Positions 26,952 through 36,248 of a DNA stretch of 64,000 nucleotides are shown here, piece by piece. The DNA comes from Methylobacter sp. BlB1. Lineage in GTDB: Bacteria > Pseudomonadota > Gammaproteobacteria > Methylococcales > Methylomonadaceae. The stretch's first letter is position 1, and every line of letters starts with the position of its first letter. The stretch lies in NCBI RefSeq assembly GCF_015476545.1, contig NZ_JADMKV010000002.1, positions 62,001 through 126,000 on the forward strand. The letters run 5' to 3'. The position numbers and the translations under genes are program-made. A model generated the notes under the pieces. That model ran no database searches. It was given only the letters and a program-made list of their open reading frames with translations, and was not told the origin of the DNA.

Positions 26952-28049
26952 TTAAGCGGTTAAAACCTCGCGGATAACACTGACAATTTCTTTGATAGTC
27001 GCATCAGCCAGATAAGGACAGATCGGCAGCGAGAAACAATTGGCCGCAACAGACTCAGTCACAGGCAGGCTCAATTCCGCGCACTCCTCTTTGAAAACGT
27101 TTTGCTTATGCAATGGCACCGGATAATACACGGCGCAGCCTATTTGCTTGTCCTGCAAGGCTTTTATCACATCATCCCGGCGATCGCACAGCAAGGTATA
27201 CTGATGATACACGTGCTCGCCCAGACCATCTTCAAACGGCGTCGCCAATGGCAAGTCAGCCATTAATTCCGAGTAAAGATGCGCGGCATGACGGCGGCCT
27301 TTATTGTACTGATCGATCCGTTTCAGCTTGGCTCTCAGAATTACCGCCTGCATGTCATCGAGGCGGCTGTTATAGCCAATGACATCATGATAATAACGTA
27401 CGTCGGAGCCGTGGTTGCGCAGCTGCTTAATCTTGGCAGCGGTTTCATCGGAGTTTGTCGTCACCAGACCGCCATCTCCGAAGGCGCCCAGGTTTTTGCT
27501 CGGAAAGAAGCTGAAGCCAGCCGCATGCCCGATAGCGCCGGTCTGTTTGCCATTGATGCTGGCGCCGAATGATTGACAGCAATCTTCGATCAGCTTCAGA
27601 TTGTGTTCATCGCATAGCTTTTGAATTTTAGCCATGTCAGCCGGCTGGCCAAACAAATGCACGGGCATCACCGCTTTAGTTTTAGGCGTAATGGCTTTTT
27701 CTATGGCTTCCGGCGAGATATTGAAAGTCTTTGGATCGATATCGACAAAGACCGGCTTGGCGCCGACGTATTTGATCGCTTCGGCCGTAGCAATAAAAGT
27801 GAAGGCGGTAGTGATGACTTCATCACCAGCGCCGATGCCTTCCGCAATCAATGCCAGATGCAGGGCATCGGTTCCTGAAGCCACGCCGATGGCATGTTTG
27901 ACCCCCAGATATTCAGCCGCTTCTTTTTCAAATGCCTGTACATTAGGGCCTAGAATAAACGAGCAGTTTGCTATTGTCTCAGCCAGCCCTTGCTCAATTT
28001 CGTCTTTAATTTCAGCGTATTGAGCCTTCAGGTTTACCATTGGTATCAT
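26952..28049 (-). CDS. gnnB: UDP-3-keto-GlcNAc aminotransferase GnnB (DegT family)
   Basis: A 365-residue DegT/DnrJ/EryC1 PLP enzyme. K185 in FFPSKNLGAFGDGG is the Schiff-base lysine; VASGTDALHLAL, EDCCQSFGA and the YNSRLDDMQAVIL segment are the family motifs. With its upstream neighbour GnnA it should convert UDP-GlcNAc to UDP-GlcNAc3N through a 3-keto intermediate, with glutamate as donor, as established for Acidithiobacillus ferrooxidans. The specific assignment rests on the adjacent Gfo/Idh oxidoreductase and lpxB; other sugar aminotransferases of this family cannot be excluded by sequence alone. A second start, M4, is possible. Confidence 0.82.
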   Translation of the reverse strand: MIPMVNLKAQYAEIKDEIEQGLAETIANCSFILGPNVQAFEKEAAEYLGVKHAIGVASGTDALHLALIAEGIGAGDEVITTAFTFIATAEAIKYVGAKPVFVDIDPKTFNISPEAIEKAITPKTKAVMPVHLFGQPADMAKIQKLCDEHNLKLIEDCCQSFGASINGKQTGAIGHAAGFSFFPSKNLGAFGDGGLVTTNSDETAAKIKQLRNHGSDVRYYHDVIGYNSRLDDMQAVILRAKLKRIDQYNKGRRHAAHLYSELMADLPLATPFEDGLGEHVYHQYTLLCDRRDDVIKALQDKQIGCAVYYPVPLHKQNVFKEECAELSLPVTESVAANCFSLPICPYLADATIKEIVSVIREVLTA

Positions 28050-28106
28050 ATTGTTATTGCCTTTTATTTATTCAGAAAATCTTATAGCGTAATATAAAAA
28101 GTGCGG

Positions 28107-29042
28107 TTATTTATCGCCCAATAAGCGCGTAATCTGTATCGCCGTCTCGAGTGCTCTTTTGCCGGCTTCACCGGACACCAGAGGATTCTCGCCGGTATGA
28201 ATGCAATTGATGAAATGCTTGATTTCTTCCAGCAAGGCGTCGCCGCTTTCAAACACAGATTCTTCGGTTTCTATTTCGAGAATACCGGGGAACATTTCCT
28301 TGGTGCCGGTACGGTGCTTGGTCAGAATACGGTTTTGGAAATCGACCGAGACATATGAATCGGGACGGAACATGCGCATTTTGCGCTCCATCTTCATGCT
28401 GATGCGGCTGGCGGTCACATTGGCCACACAGCCGTTCTTAAATAACAGCCTGGCGTTGGCGATGTCAGTGCCCTGAGTCAGTACCGGCGTGCCGCTGGCA
28501 TCGATGCGCTCTACTTCGGAATCCACCAGGGCCAGAATAATGTCGATGTCATGAATCATTAAATCCAGCACTACGCTGACATCATTGGCACGCGGATTAA
28601 AAGGCGATAAGCGATGAGATTCGATAAACAGCGGCTTTTGTTCGTTATCGAGTCCCAATACGGCCGGATTAAAACGCTCCAGGTGCCCTACCTGCAAAAT
28701 CAAGTTTTTTGCCTTGGCAATTGCTATCAATTCGTCGGCTTCCTCAACCGTTACGGTGATCGGCTTCTCCACCAGCACATGCGCGCCATTTTCAAGAAAA
28801 TCCTTTGAAACCTCATGATGCAGCGTCGTTGGCACGACAATACTTACGGCATCGACTTCACCAAGCAGCGGTTTGTAGTCTGTCAGCGCTTTGGCGCCAT
28901 ATTGCCCGGCAACATCTCTAGCCGCCGCTTCATTAATGTCAACAACAGCAACCAGCTCGCAATCAGGCAATGATGCGTATTTCTGTGCGTGGAACTTCCC
29001 CAAATAGCCTGTACCAATAACAGCGCATTTTATTTTTTTCAT
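28107..29042 (-). CDS. gnnA: UDP-GlcNAc 3-dehydrogenase GnnA (Gfo/Idh/MocA)
   Basis: A 311-residue NAD-dependent oxidoreductase: Rossmann motif VIGTGYLGKFHA at 8-19, the EKP signature at 92-94, and GHLERFNPA at 119-127. GnnA oxidises the 3-hydroxyl of UDP-GlcNAc so that GnnB can aminate it, allowing LpxA to attach an amide-linked rather than ester-linked acyl chain to lipid A. The position immediately before gnnB and lpxB is the main support for this role. It starts 57 bp before gnnB. Genes for lpxD, fabZ and lpxA, often upstream in relatives, are not here. Confidence 0.82.
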   Translation of the reverse strand: MKKIKCAVIGTGYLGKFHAQKYASLPDCELVAVVDINEAAARDVAGQYGAKALTDYKPLLGEVDAVSIVVPTTLHHEVSKDFLENGAHVLVEKPITVTVEEADELIAIAKAKNLILQVGHLERFNPAVLGLDNEQKPLFIESHRLSPFNPRANDVSVVLDLMIHDIDIILALVDSEVERIDASGTPVLTQGTDIANARLLFKNGCVANVTASRISMKMERKMRMFRPDSYVSVDFQNRILTKHRTGTKEMFPGILEIETEESVFESGDALLEEIKHFINCIHTGENPLVSGEAGKRALETAIQITRLLGDK

Positions 29043-29312
29043 GTAATTACTTTATATTTAGTTCAACTTGCACCCCAACAAGAAGGCTTGATAACAACAG
29101 AAATTTCGCGATGTCATCTGCTCTGTTACGGGATAAAACCGGGTATTGTAAACCATCAGTCTATATTCAGAAAATTTTGTACAGCCGCCCTATTCGCAAT
29201 AAAGTCAAACACTTTTCAGTTTTATTGCCTCATCTACGAACTTGAGCTGTTAAATAATAATCCAAAGCAAATCGATATTTACAACCCTGAGCCGCAGCCT
29301 GTGTAAAAATGG

Positions 29313-30866
29313 TTACGAGTGGGTATGCTGAGACTCTTTTTCTTCCGTAATCTTGCGGGCGCTAATATCGACACCCAAAGTCAAAATAACCATCTCGTTA
29401 TTCTCGTCATTGGATTTCAGTAGCGTGTGCAACCAAGAGACATTCAGCAACTTACTGGATTCAGTCAATAAGAAGCCGTCAACCTGAAACCGGCCGGAAC
29501 CCAAATCGCCCGCTCTTAATTGGTTCAACTTGTTTAGGTGCTCCTTGTCCGATTCCGGCAGGAAAGCATCAAACACTTTGCCGATTATAGATCGGCTATC
29601 GGACTCAAACTCATCAACGCCGGCCTGATTGATGGTTAAAATTATGCCGTTCAATTTTTGGGTAATAATAATAATGGGCGCCGCTTCAACTAATTGCCGG
29701 ATAAAATCCCTCTCTTTTCCGAGAGCCTGGCTTTTTTCCAGCAATTTGAGCGTATTACGGCGCACCGCCAACTCCAGAGACTCCAATTGGTCCGACAAGG
29801 TTAAGGCCGTATCATTTAATTTATCCAACTCATCGTAGCCCAGATTAGAAAAATTTTTTATCGCTATCTGTTGCTTAAATGCCTCGTATTGATTCTGCGA
29901 TAATAAAGGCAAAGCCTGTGAAAGTTTCGTAACGCGGCGCAACAACAAATGCAGAACCACTACCAGCGATATAAGGGAAACCAAAAAACTGACAGCCCCC
30001 TGAAACCAGACTTGCTTCAGATCATCCTTAAAGCCTTTGAAATCAGCAGTAATGTCATCGACAAACAGAAAAAAGGGCGGCCCTGCCGCCTCTTGATGAA
30101 CGGGGAAAACTCTAACCTCAAAAACAGCATTATCCAGTTTTATCGTCTTGCTGTGCTCCAACAGCTCATCAATCTTGAAATGTCTGGAGATATAGTCATA
30201 TACCGGTATATTTTTTTCAGGCAATGTCATGCCAGATAGTTTATAAGGCCATTGATGCTCACCTGTCGCTTCATCCATGATTAAAAGACCGATATCTGAG
30301 TGCGTTGCCCGCTTGTATTTAATGATAACGTCGGCAAATGACCGAATGACGCTAAAAGCACCGGTTATTTCGGAGTCTGCCATAACCGGCGTAATAGTCT
30401 GCTGAAAACACGTGTGGGGGCAAAAAATCTGATGCGCCGGCGCTTCATTGCTCAGAACTTGCTTGACGGCCGAATTTACGGCAACCAGTTGACTGCCCCA
30501 GGACTTTACAGGCTGTGCTTGTCTGTCGAAAAAAGTGACATTTTCCATGTCCCAACTGAACTGCCATTTCGACAAAGTTTCATCCAGCACCGATAATGTT
30601 TGGTTTCGCGACTTGTCGTGAGACGAGAGAAGATCGATCAACGACAACAGTTCACCAAATTGCTCTAGCACTAAAAATGAGTCTTCAGTTAGCGCTATAG
30701 CGATATTGATATGATTATTTTGAATTTTTTTTCGGCCTATCTCAAAATTATCTATAGCTTCCAGATAGGAAAAATAGGAAAAAACGCTATGCAATATCAA
30801 AAAGACACTACCAAACAGAATAGCTAACTTCCATCTCAAACTAAAAAAGATTCCCTTGATATGCAT
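29313..30866 (-). CDS. Membrane PAS-domain sensor without an output domain
   Basis: The frame opens at 30914, but ATG 30866 (MHIKGIFFSLRWKLAILFG) avoids overlap with the upstream gene and gives 517 residues. An N-terminal membrane helix (about 10-30), a periplasmic sensor region of about 250 residues (with an FCPHTCF pair of cysteines) and a second helix (about 275-300) are followed by a HAMP-like coiled coil and one PAS domain (about 380-500: IIIITQKLNGIILTINQAGV). The protein then stops at DISARKITEEKESQHTHS. No kinase, GGDEF or EAL domain follows here or downstream. It is probably a sensor acting through a partner, or a truncated diguanylate cyclase. It is last in a three-gene unit, 8 bp after the porin. 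Confidence 0.75.
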   Translation of the reverse strand: MHIKGIFFSLRWKLAILFGSVFLILHSVFSYFSYLEAIDNFEIGRKKIQNNHINIAIALTEDSFLVLEQFGELLSLIDLLSSHDKSRNQTLSVLDETLSKWQFSWDMENVTFFDRQAQPVKSWGSQLVAVNSAVKQVLSNEAPAHQIFCPHTCFQQTITPVMADSEITGAFSVIRSFADVIIKYKRATHSDIGLLIMDEATGEHQWPYKLSGMTLPEKNIPVYDYISRHFKIDELLEHSKTIKLDNAVFEVRVFPVHQEAAGPPFFLFVDDITADFKGFKDDLKQVWFQGAVSFLVSLISLVVVLHLLLRRVTKLSQALPLLSQNQYEAFKQQIAIKNFSNLGYDELDKLNDTALTLSDQLESLELAVRRNTLKLLEKSQALGKERDFIRQLVEAAPIIIITQKLNGIILTINQAGVDEFESDSRSIIGKVFDAFLPESDKEHLNKLNQLRAGDLGSGRFQVDGFLLTESSKLLNVSWLHTLLKSNDENNEMVILTLGVDISARKITEEKESQHTHS

Positions 30867-30874
30867 CTGCTTAA

Positions 30875-32074
30875 CTAAAACCTGAACGATAATTGCAATC
30901 CATACAAATCCCAATCCTGAATAAGCGAACTGGTGACGGGATTATCCGCCAGAGGCAACCAGGCCGTACCATGAACGCGATGATATTCTGCTCTTAACAT
31001 CCACGATGCTGCCGGGTCCCAGCGCAGACCAAACATCCAATCATTAGCATAGGCAATATGATTGGGCAATCTGCTATTAGCAAAGCGTTGCCCATGCTTA
31101 TCATCTATATCGTTATAAATAACATCATAACGAACATTCGCTTGCAACTGCGGCAAAATCTGATATCCCCCCTGAATATACCAACTTTCCGTAATCGATT
31201 TAGAATCTGGAAGAGAATTTCCAAAGTCACTGATATTGTTCCAACGGTGGTCAAATTCGCCTGTTAACGAGAATTTTTCACCATTATATTGAGCAGAAAA
31301 CACTAATGACTGAATATACGCCTCACCGTTTAATAACGTCTCGCCCGCTGCAGGCTGATATTCAAGGTCAATACTTCCGTAACTCACAGCAAAAATATAT
31401 TCTCCACCATTAATCTCATAATTAAGCTGCGCAGCAACAGCCGGCTTCGACTGAAACTCGCCTTTAGCATCAGGACCGAGTATAGATGACCGTATCTCGC
31501 TGTTATTCCCTAACGGAATCCCGACATTAAGCTTGACGGAAAAATCTCCATAGAGCGTGCGCTGTTCAGCGTAAAGTGAGCCGCCATCCGAAGATACCAA
31601 TAGCGAGCGTGAACGTTCGAAATAGATTCCCTGAGGCAATAATATAGTCGGATGCGTAAAAGAGACATCCCGAGTTTCATTATATAAACCGAACGGTGTC
31701 TTAATCCGGCCGGCGCGCATGCCGACCCTGCCGCTCTCATAATTCAACAACGCTATGTCAACCAGGCCATAATCAAGGTTTACGCTGCCCCGGTCCAAAT
31801 CGCCATTGCGTCGATATAGACCTTGAGCCGTAAACCTTAATCGATCAAGCGGTTGATAGGAGCCATTCAAACCTATTTCGGTCAATCCGGGACTGATGCC
31901 ATCGTCACTTTGCCCAAAAATATTATTGTCGGATGAATGAAAAAAGCCCTGCGTTAAAAAACCATGAAACTCAATTTCATCCGGCATAATACCGGCTTGT
32001 ACGATGCCGGACACGCAGAATACGCCCAACAACAAGATGCCGTTATTGGTATTCAAACAAGCGTATTTTTTCAT
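30875..32074 (-). CDS. Outer-membrane beta-barrel (porin-like) protein
   Basis: A 399-residue exported protein: signal peptide ending SGIVQA near residue 27, mature part starting with EIEFHGFLTQGFFHSSDN, alternating amphipathic strands throughout, and a C-terminal phenylalanine (LQLSFRF) that matches the BAM recognition signal. The GRIKTPFGLYNETRD motif is common in porin-like barrels of marine and methylotrophic bacteria. Its start overlaps the PstS-like gene by 32 bp and the sensor follows 8 bp later. The cargo is unknown; a link to phosphate or another oxyanion is inferred from the periplasmic partner. Confidence 0.8.
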   Translation of the reverse strand: MKKYACLNTNNGILLLGVFCVSGIVQAGIMPDEIEFHGFLTQGFFHSSDNNIFGQSDDGISPGLTEIGLNGSYQPLDRLRFTAQGLYRRNGDLDRGSVNLDYGLVDIALLNYESGRVGMRAGRIKTPFGLYNETRDVSFTHPTILLPQGIYFERSRSLLVSSDGGSLYAEQRTLYGDFSVKLNVGIPLGNNSEIRSSILGPDAKGEFQSKPAVAAQLNYEINGGEYIFAVSYGSIDLEYQPAAGETLLNGEAYIQSLVFSAQYNGEKFSLTGEFDHRWNNISDFGNSLPDSKSITESWYIQGGYQILPQLQANVRYDVIYNDIDDKHGQRFANSRLPNHIAYANDWMFGLRWDPAASWMLRAEYHRVHGTAWLPLADNPVTSSLIQDWDLYGLQLSFRF

Positions 32075-32498
32075 TGTCCGGCCTGCTATTTAAATACCCG
32101 ATTGCATAAGGGGTATTCGCTATTTTATCAATCATTTCCTGTTCTGAATCCAACTGAACGGGTGTCGCGCCTGTCCCTGAAAAAAGCATTCTGTCCCATA
32201 TCCTCCTGAGTTGATGAGGAAACATATCAAGATTATTTTTAACGAAATCCTTATGCAGGAGGTCAGCGTCAGATAGAGTAAAGACCTTTATTTGCTCGCC
32301 ATTAGGCCAGAATCGTTGCCGCATCATAAAGATGGCGCGCGCATCTGCCAGCGTATATTGCTTTGAGGGTACTGTTTGATTGACAACTATTTCAGCCGCA
32401 TTGACCGAGGAACTACCCATTGCCGAGACGATAATGCCGACTTTTATGAAACTGATGAGTTTTTCATAGACATACGGATGCAACGTAAAAAGTTCCAT
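32043..32498 (-). CDS. Small periplasmic PstS-like (PBP fold) protein
   Basis: A 151-residue protein with an uncleaved-looking extended N-terminus and a signal segment (LISFIKVGIIVSAMGSSSV, cleavage probably after NAA near 35), then a half-size PstS-type domain: YTLADARAIFMMRQRFWPNG, FPHQLRRIWDRMLFSGTG and the closing TPYAIGYLNS. Such short PBP-like proteins occur beside porin and sensor genes in many proteobacteria; the bound ligand is not known. It overlaps the porin by 32 bp. Proteins of this kind are often listed as phosphate ABC transporter substrate-binding proteins, but no Pst permease is encoded here. Confidence 0.72.
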   Translation of the reverse strand: MELFTLHPYVYEKLISFIKVGIIVSAMGSSSVNAAEIVVNQTVPSKQYTLADARAIFMMRQRFWPNGEQIKVFTLSDADLLHKDFVKNNLDMFPHQLRRIWDRMLFSGTGATPVQLDSEQEMIDKIANTPYAIGYLNSRPDNEKIRLFEYQ

Positions 32499-32615
32499 TA
32501 ATTTCTATCTAACCGCATGAGCCTCTATAGACGCGTTTACCAACTCTGATTCTAGTGTTTGCAGCTACCTATTCTTACTTCTAACACTAAAAACAAAAAG
32601 TCCGTACGCCAAGGT

Positions 32616-33119
32616 CTAATGCCAGCCCCCATATTGCTTAGTAGGATCGCCCTTGAAACCGGCTGTCGTGTTTTTGCCGCTAGCCGTTTTGCTTTGTGAA
32701 ATTGCGTTGATCGCTGCTCTGGCCATGTTTTCTTTGGTTACGCCGCCCAGATCTCGTGCTGAGCGCACCACTAATGAAGACATGGGGGTGATATCTTGCT
32801 TCACTGCCATAGGGTCGAGGACTACTGCTTCCAATAATTCATCGTGCCCCTCAATTTCTAGAAAAACCGGATAAGCGGTATTAGCCGGAATATCCGCCGA
32901 GTATCTGTAGTCTCCGTTAAGTGTTACCGAGGCTATTGCGGCGCCATTTTTATCCTTGATTATAACCTTACCACTGGTTATCGGCCCGTCTCTATCTGTG
33001 ACAATTCCCTCAATACGGGAATAATTTCCAGCACCCCCCCCCTTATCATTTGATGACTCGCCGCAACCGCCTAAAAGCAGCAGCATCGCAACAATGGCAA
33101 ATTGATACATGTATTTCAT
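32616..33119 (-). CDS. Lipoprotein with carboxypeptidase-regulatory-like fold
   Basis: A 167-residue lipoprotein: the signal peptide has the lipobox LLGGC with the lipidated cysteine at 19, then a glycine-rich linker (DKGGGAGNY) and one beta-sandwich domain of the carboxypeptidase regulatory type (IEGIVTDRDGPITSGKVIIK to about residue 90), then a Ser/Ala-rich helical tail. The function is unknown. Its ATG shares a base with the copA stop (TAATG), so it is translationally coupled to the copper ATPase, suggesting a role in envelope metal handling, although no Met/His/Cys-rich metal site is visible. The linker is encoded by a nine-G tract that could slip. Confidence 0.75.
   Translation of the reverse strand: MKYMYQFAIVAMLLLLGGCGESSNDKGGGAGNYSRIEGIVTDRDGPITSGKVIIKDKNGAAIASVTLNGDYRYSADIPANTAYPVFLEIEGHDELLEAVVLDPMAVKQDITPMSSLVVRSARDLGGVTKENMARAAINAISQSKTASGKNTTAGFKGDPTKQYGGWH
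33034..33042. repeat. Nine-base homopolymeric C/G tract in a CDS
   Basis: Nine consecutive C on the plus strand (G on the coding strand) lie 17-20 codons after the lipoprotein start plus a few codons, right after the lipidation site. In this copy the frame is maintained. Tracts of this length are prone to slipped-strand mispairing. Confidence 0.8.
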
Positions 33120-35374
33120 TATTTACTCTCACTGAACTTTGTCCAACGCAAACGGTTGGCGTTTGAAACCACAGTCACAGAAGACATAGCCATTGCTGCG
33201 CCTGCAATCATCGGATTCAATAAAATTCCAAATAGCGGATATAACAGGCCTGCCGCGACAGGAATACTGATTGTATTATAGAAAAAAGCGCCCAGCAGAT
33301 TCTGTTTTATATTGACCAAAGTGGCTTTGGACAATTCGACAGCTTCAGGCACTTTCAATAACGAACCCTGCAAAATTACCACATCGGCGCTCTCAATCGC
33401 GACATCGGTACCGGTACCGATAGCCAGCCCGACATCGGCCTGAGCCAATGCAGGTGCATCATTAATGCCGTCGCCGACCATGCCGACGATTTCCCCTTGC
33501 TGCTGCAACGCTCTCACCACCGCCGCCTTATCCTGCGGCAATACCTGAGCCCTCACTTCAGAAATGCCTGCCTGACGCGCAATGGCCTGGGCTGTGACTT
33601 CATTGTCGCCCGTCACCATTATCAGACGGATGCCCTGGCTTTTCATAAGCCGTACAGCTTCCGCCGAATCTGCCTTAATAGGGTCGGAAACGGCGATAAT
33701 GCCGACGACTTCCTGATCCACTGCCAACAGCATCGGCGTCTGACCCGACGCTGCAAGCTTTTCCAGCTTGCTATTATGCCTGGAATATTTAATACCTTTC
33801 TGATCCATCAGAGCCCTGTTGCCGAACAGTACGAGCTGTTCATTAATCTGCGCCGCTACGCCATGCCCTATAACCGCCTCAAACTTTCTTGCTTTTTCCA
33901 GCTTGAGCTTTCTTTCTTCCGCGGCTGATAAAATAGCTGCCGCCAACGGATGCTCAGAGCCTGCTTCAAGGCTTGCAGCCCATCGCAAAATAACTTCGTC
34001 GCTGTAATCGCCTATCGGTTCAATAGCTGAAACAACGGGTTTGCCCTCAGTCACGGTGCCAGTTTTATCAAGAACTATACAGGTCAGCTTGCCTGCCGTC
34101 TGCAATGCCTCGCCATTGCGAATCAAAATCCCTGATTGGGCGGCTCTGCCGACTGCGACCATGACCGAAATGGGCGTCGCCAACCCCAGCGCGCACGGAC
34201 AGGCGATAACCAGAACCGTCATGGATGTCACGAAGGCGTAACCCAATGCGGGTTCAGGCCCCCATGCGTACCAGATCAAGAACGTCAGCAGTGAAAGTGC
34301 GACCACTGACGGCACAAAAACAGCCGAGATCTTGTCCGCTAAGCGGGCGATTTCAGGTTTGCTGCTCTGCGCCTGACGCACGCTTTTAATGATTTGTGCC
34401 AATGCGGTATCGCGGCCAATGCGCGTTGCTTTGAACAGGAAGCTGCCGTTCTGGTTTATTGTGCCGGCGGCAACTTCTGATCCAGCTATTTTTTCTACCG
34501 GCAGCGGCTCGCCCGTCAACATGGATTCATCAACAGTGGAATGCCCTTCAAGCAGTATACCGTCCACCGCGATTTTTTCGCCGGGCCTTACTCTCAAGGT
34601 TTCGCCCAGTCCCACCTGCTCAATGGGAATATCCGTTTCCACACCATTTCTGATCACACGCGCCGTACGCGGCTGTAGGCCGATTAACTGGCGAATGGCA
34701 CCGGAGGTCTTGCCCCTTGCCCGCATTTCCAGCGCGGACCCGAGATTGATAAAGGCCAGAATGACCACAGCCGCTTCAAAGTAGGCATGTTGAGCCAGAG
34801 AAGGCAGCGTGTCGGAATAGTCGATTATGATGGTGGAATAAAGCCACGCCGAGCCCGTACCTAATGCGATCAGTGTATCCATATTGGCCTGGCCCAAACG
34901 TAACAGCTTGATGGCGCCACTGAAGAAATGGCCGCCCGAATAAAACAGGATAGCAAAGGTAATCAGCGCGACTTCCGGCCAGAACCACTGCCCTGTCGCC
35001 GAACCGATTTCCGGCAGCCAGCCGAAATGATCGCCGAGCATGAGCGGCAGGCCGATAACTGCGGCCACGGCTGCTTTCTTCATCAGATTCCGGTAGCGTT
35101 GCAGTTCCAGTTCTTCCTGCTCGGTTATATCTTCGAGACCCTCCATCACCGCTGCGTCATAACCGGCTTCCCTGGCAGCCCGCGTTAAAACGTCGGGATC
35201 GGCCTGCCCTTTCACCATTGCCGAGTGATCGGCAAAATTAACGCTGACCGATGTCACGCCGTCTACCGCTGCCAAAGCACTCTCAACAGCACTCACGCAG
35301 CCCGCGCAGCGCATGCCCAGAATTGACAACCGCAATTCTTTCTCTGTCATATTAGAAGTCACTTGCGCGTCCAT
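33119..35374 (-). CDS. copA: Copper-translocating P1B-type ATPase
   Basis: A 751-residue Cu(I) exporter. One N-terminal HMA domain carries the CxxC pair C23/C26 in GMRCAGC; the actuator TGEP is at 287-290, the transmembrane metal site CPC at 392-394 in ACPCALG, the phosphorylated aspartate in DKTGT at 436-440, and SEHPLA marks the nucleotide-binding domain. These features identify a P1B-1 copper pump in the inner membrane that lowers cytosolic Cu(I). The gene lies 48 bp after copZ and overlaps the lipoprotein gene by one base. Copper control is expected, but I saw no convincing CueR-type operator. Copper homeostasis is especially relevant if this is a copper-dependent methanotroph. Confidence 0.95.
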   Translation of the reverse strand: MDAQVTSNMTEKELRLSILGMRCAGCVSAVESALAAVDGVTSVSVNFADHSAMVKGQADPDVLTRAAREAGYDAAVMEGLEDITEQEELELQRYRNLMKKAAVAAVIGLPLMLGDHFGWLPEIGSATGQWFWPEVALITFAILFYSGGHFFSGAIKLLRLGQANMDTLIALGTGSAWLYSTIIIDYSDTLPSLAQHAYFEAAVVILAFINLGSALEMRARGKTSGAIRQLIGLQPRTARVIRNGVETDIPIEQVGLGETLRVRPGEKIAVDGILLEGHSTVDESMLTGEPLPVEKIAGSEVAAGTINQNGSFLFKATRIGRDTALAQIIKSVRQAQSSKPEIARLADKISAVFVPSVVALSLLTFLIWYAWGPEPALGYAFVTSMTVLVIACPCALGLATPISVMVAVGRAAQSGILIRNGEALQTAGKLTCIVLDKTGTVTEGKPVVSAIEPIGDYSDEVILRWAASLEAGSEHPLAAAILSAAEERKLKLEKARKFEAVIGHGVAAQINEQLVLFGNRALMDQKGIKYSRHNSKLEKLAASGQTPMLLAVDQEVVGIIAVSDPIKADSAEAVRLMKSQGIRLIMVTGDNEVTAQAIARQAGISEVRAQVLPQDKAAVVRALQQQGEIVGMVGDGINDAPALAQADVGLAIGTGTDVAIESADVVILQGSLLKVPEAVELSKATLVNIKQNLLGAFFYNTISIPVAAGLLYPLFGILLNPMIAGAAMAMSSVTVVSNANRLRWTKFSESK

Positions 35375-35422
35375 AAATTACCCGGCCTGATAAAGATGTT
35401 TATCCACTAATAACAGCTACCG

Positions 35423-35632
35423 CTACTCTACGCTAAAGCCTGCTTCAGTAATGGCTTCCTCAATCGCATCCAGATCCGTTTTTTCAGCGTCATATTCAAC
35501 GCTGACTTCATTATCTTTGGCGGATGCTTTAACCGATAAAACACCTTCGACAGCCTTCAGCTTGTTTGTTACATTCGATTCGCAACCACCGCATTTCATG
35601 CCGGTGACAGTTAATGTTACTGATTCAGTCAT
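35423..35632 (-). CDS. copZ: Copper chaperone CopZ (HMA domain)
   Basis: A 69-residue single ferredoxin-like heavy-metal-associated domain, MTESVTLTVTGMKCGGCESN, with the Cu(I)-binding pair C14 and C17. CopZ proteins ferry cuprous ions to CopA and to copper-responsive regulators in the cytoplasm. It is the first gene of copZ-copA-lipoprotein on the minus strand, with an AGGAGAG ribosome site. The acidic surface (AKDNEVSVEYDAEKTD) is typical. Confidence 0.92.
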   Translation of the reverse strand: MTESVTLTVTGMKCGGCESNVTNKLKAVEGVLSVKASAKDNEVSVEYDAEKTDLDAIEEAITEAGFSVE

Positions 35633-36248
35633 TTCGCTCTCCTTAAATAATACTTTTCATCTTTAATATCATACTCGACTGGCAGCCGATAAGCATGATG
35701 TAAATTGACCGTTCCAATATGTTCGTTTGCTTTGCTATTTATCCTGATCATATTAACAGGGAAATATATTATTCCCGCTGAAAATCAAAGCTTCAAGTCT
35801 ACCTTATCAGTCGGCTTTTTGATTCAAACAATAAATTTTGTTCCAATATTCAAAATTTAGTTTCTTACCTTGGATTAAAAGAATTAAAACGCTAGGTAAA
35901 TATACTAATTGTAATGTCCTTATCGAACAGACCAAACCCTTTTTCAAATTAATATATTGTCCAGCCTGGGCAGTATCGGACGTATTGCAATAAAGAAGCG
36001 CTTGCCCAGTCAGCATTGACGTGCGGCATGACTTCGGCCATATTAACGGGCGAAGAGCCAACCGGAGAAGTGCAGCAATGCATTATCAACTATAATGACT
36101 GGAACATTTCGGCCAGACCATGGCTTTTCATGATCTGGATCTAAAGTTTTTTAGCAAAACCTATATCTAAGTATCAACTGGGCAAAAGATGTTCTGAGCA
36201 ACATCATCTTTGATATAAACTGCCCGGCTTCCACATCGATAAATAACC
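35633..36248. other. Divergent intergenic region with possible gene remnant
   Basis: About 616 bp between copZ and hflD. It must carry the copZ promoter and the hflD promoter. A plus-strand open stretch at about 35952-36143 (around MTSAILTGEEPTGEV) lacks a ribosome site and any recognised family and may be a decayed gene; the 84-codon minus frame at 35807-36061 opposite it is not credible. No repeat from elsewhere in the window was found here. Confidence 0.4.

Noticed and set aside
35633..35760. A CueR-type operator upstream of copZ
   Set aside because: No ACCTT...AAGGT palindrome with a 19-bp spacer could be found by eye.
35807..36061. An 84-codon minus frame between copZ and hflD
   Set aside because: Residue composition is not protein-like and no ribosome site is visible.
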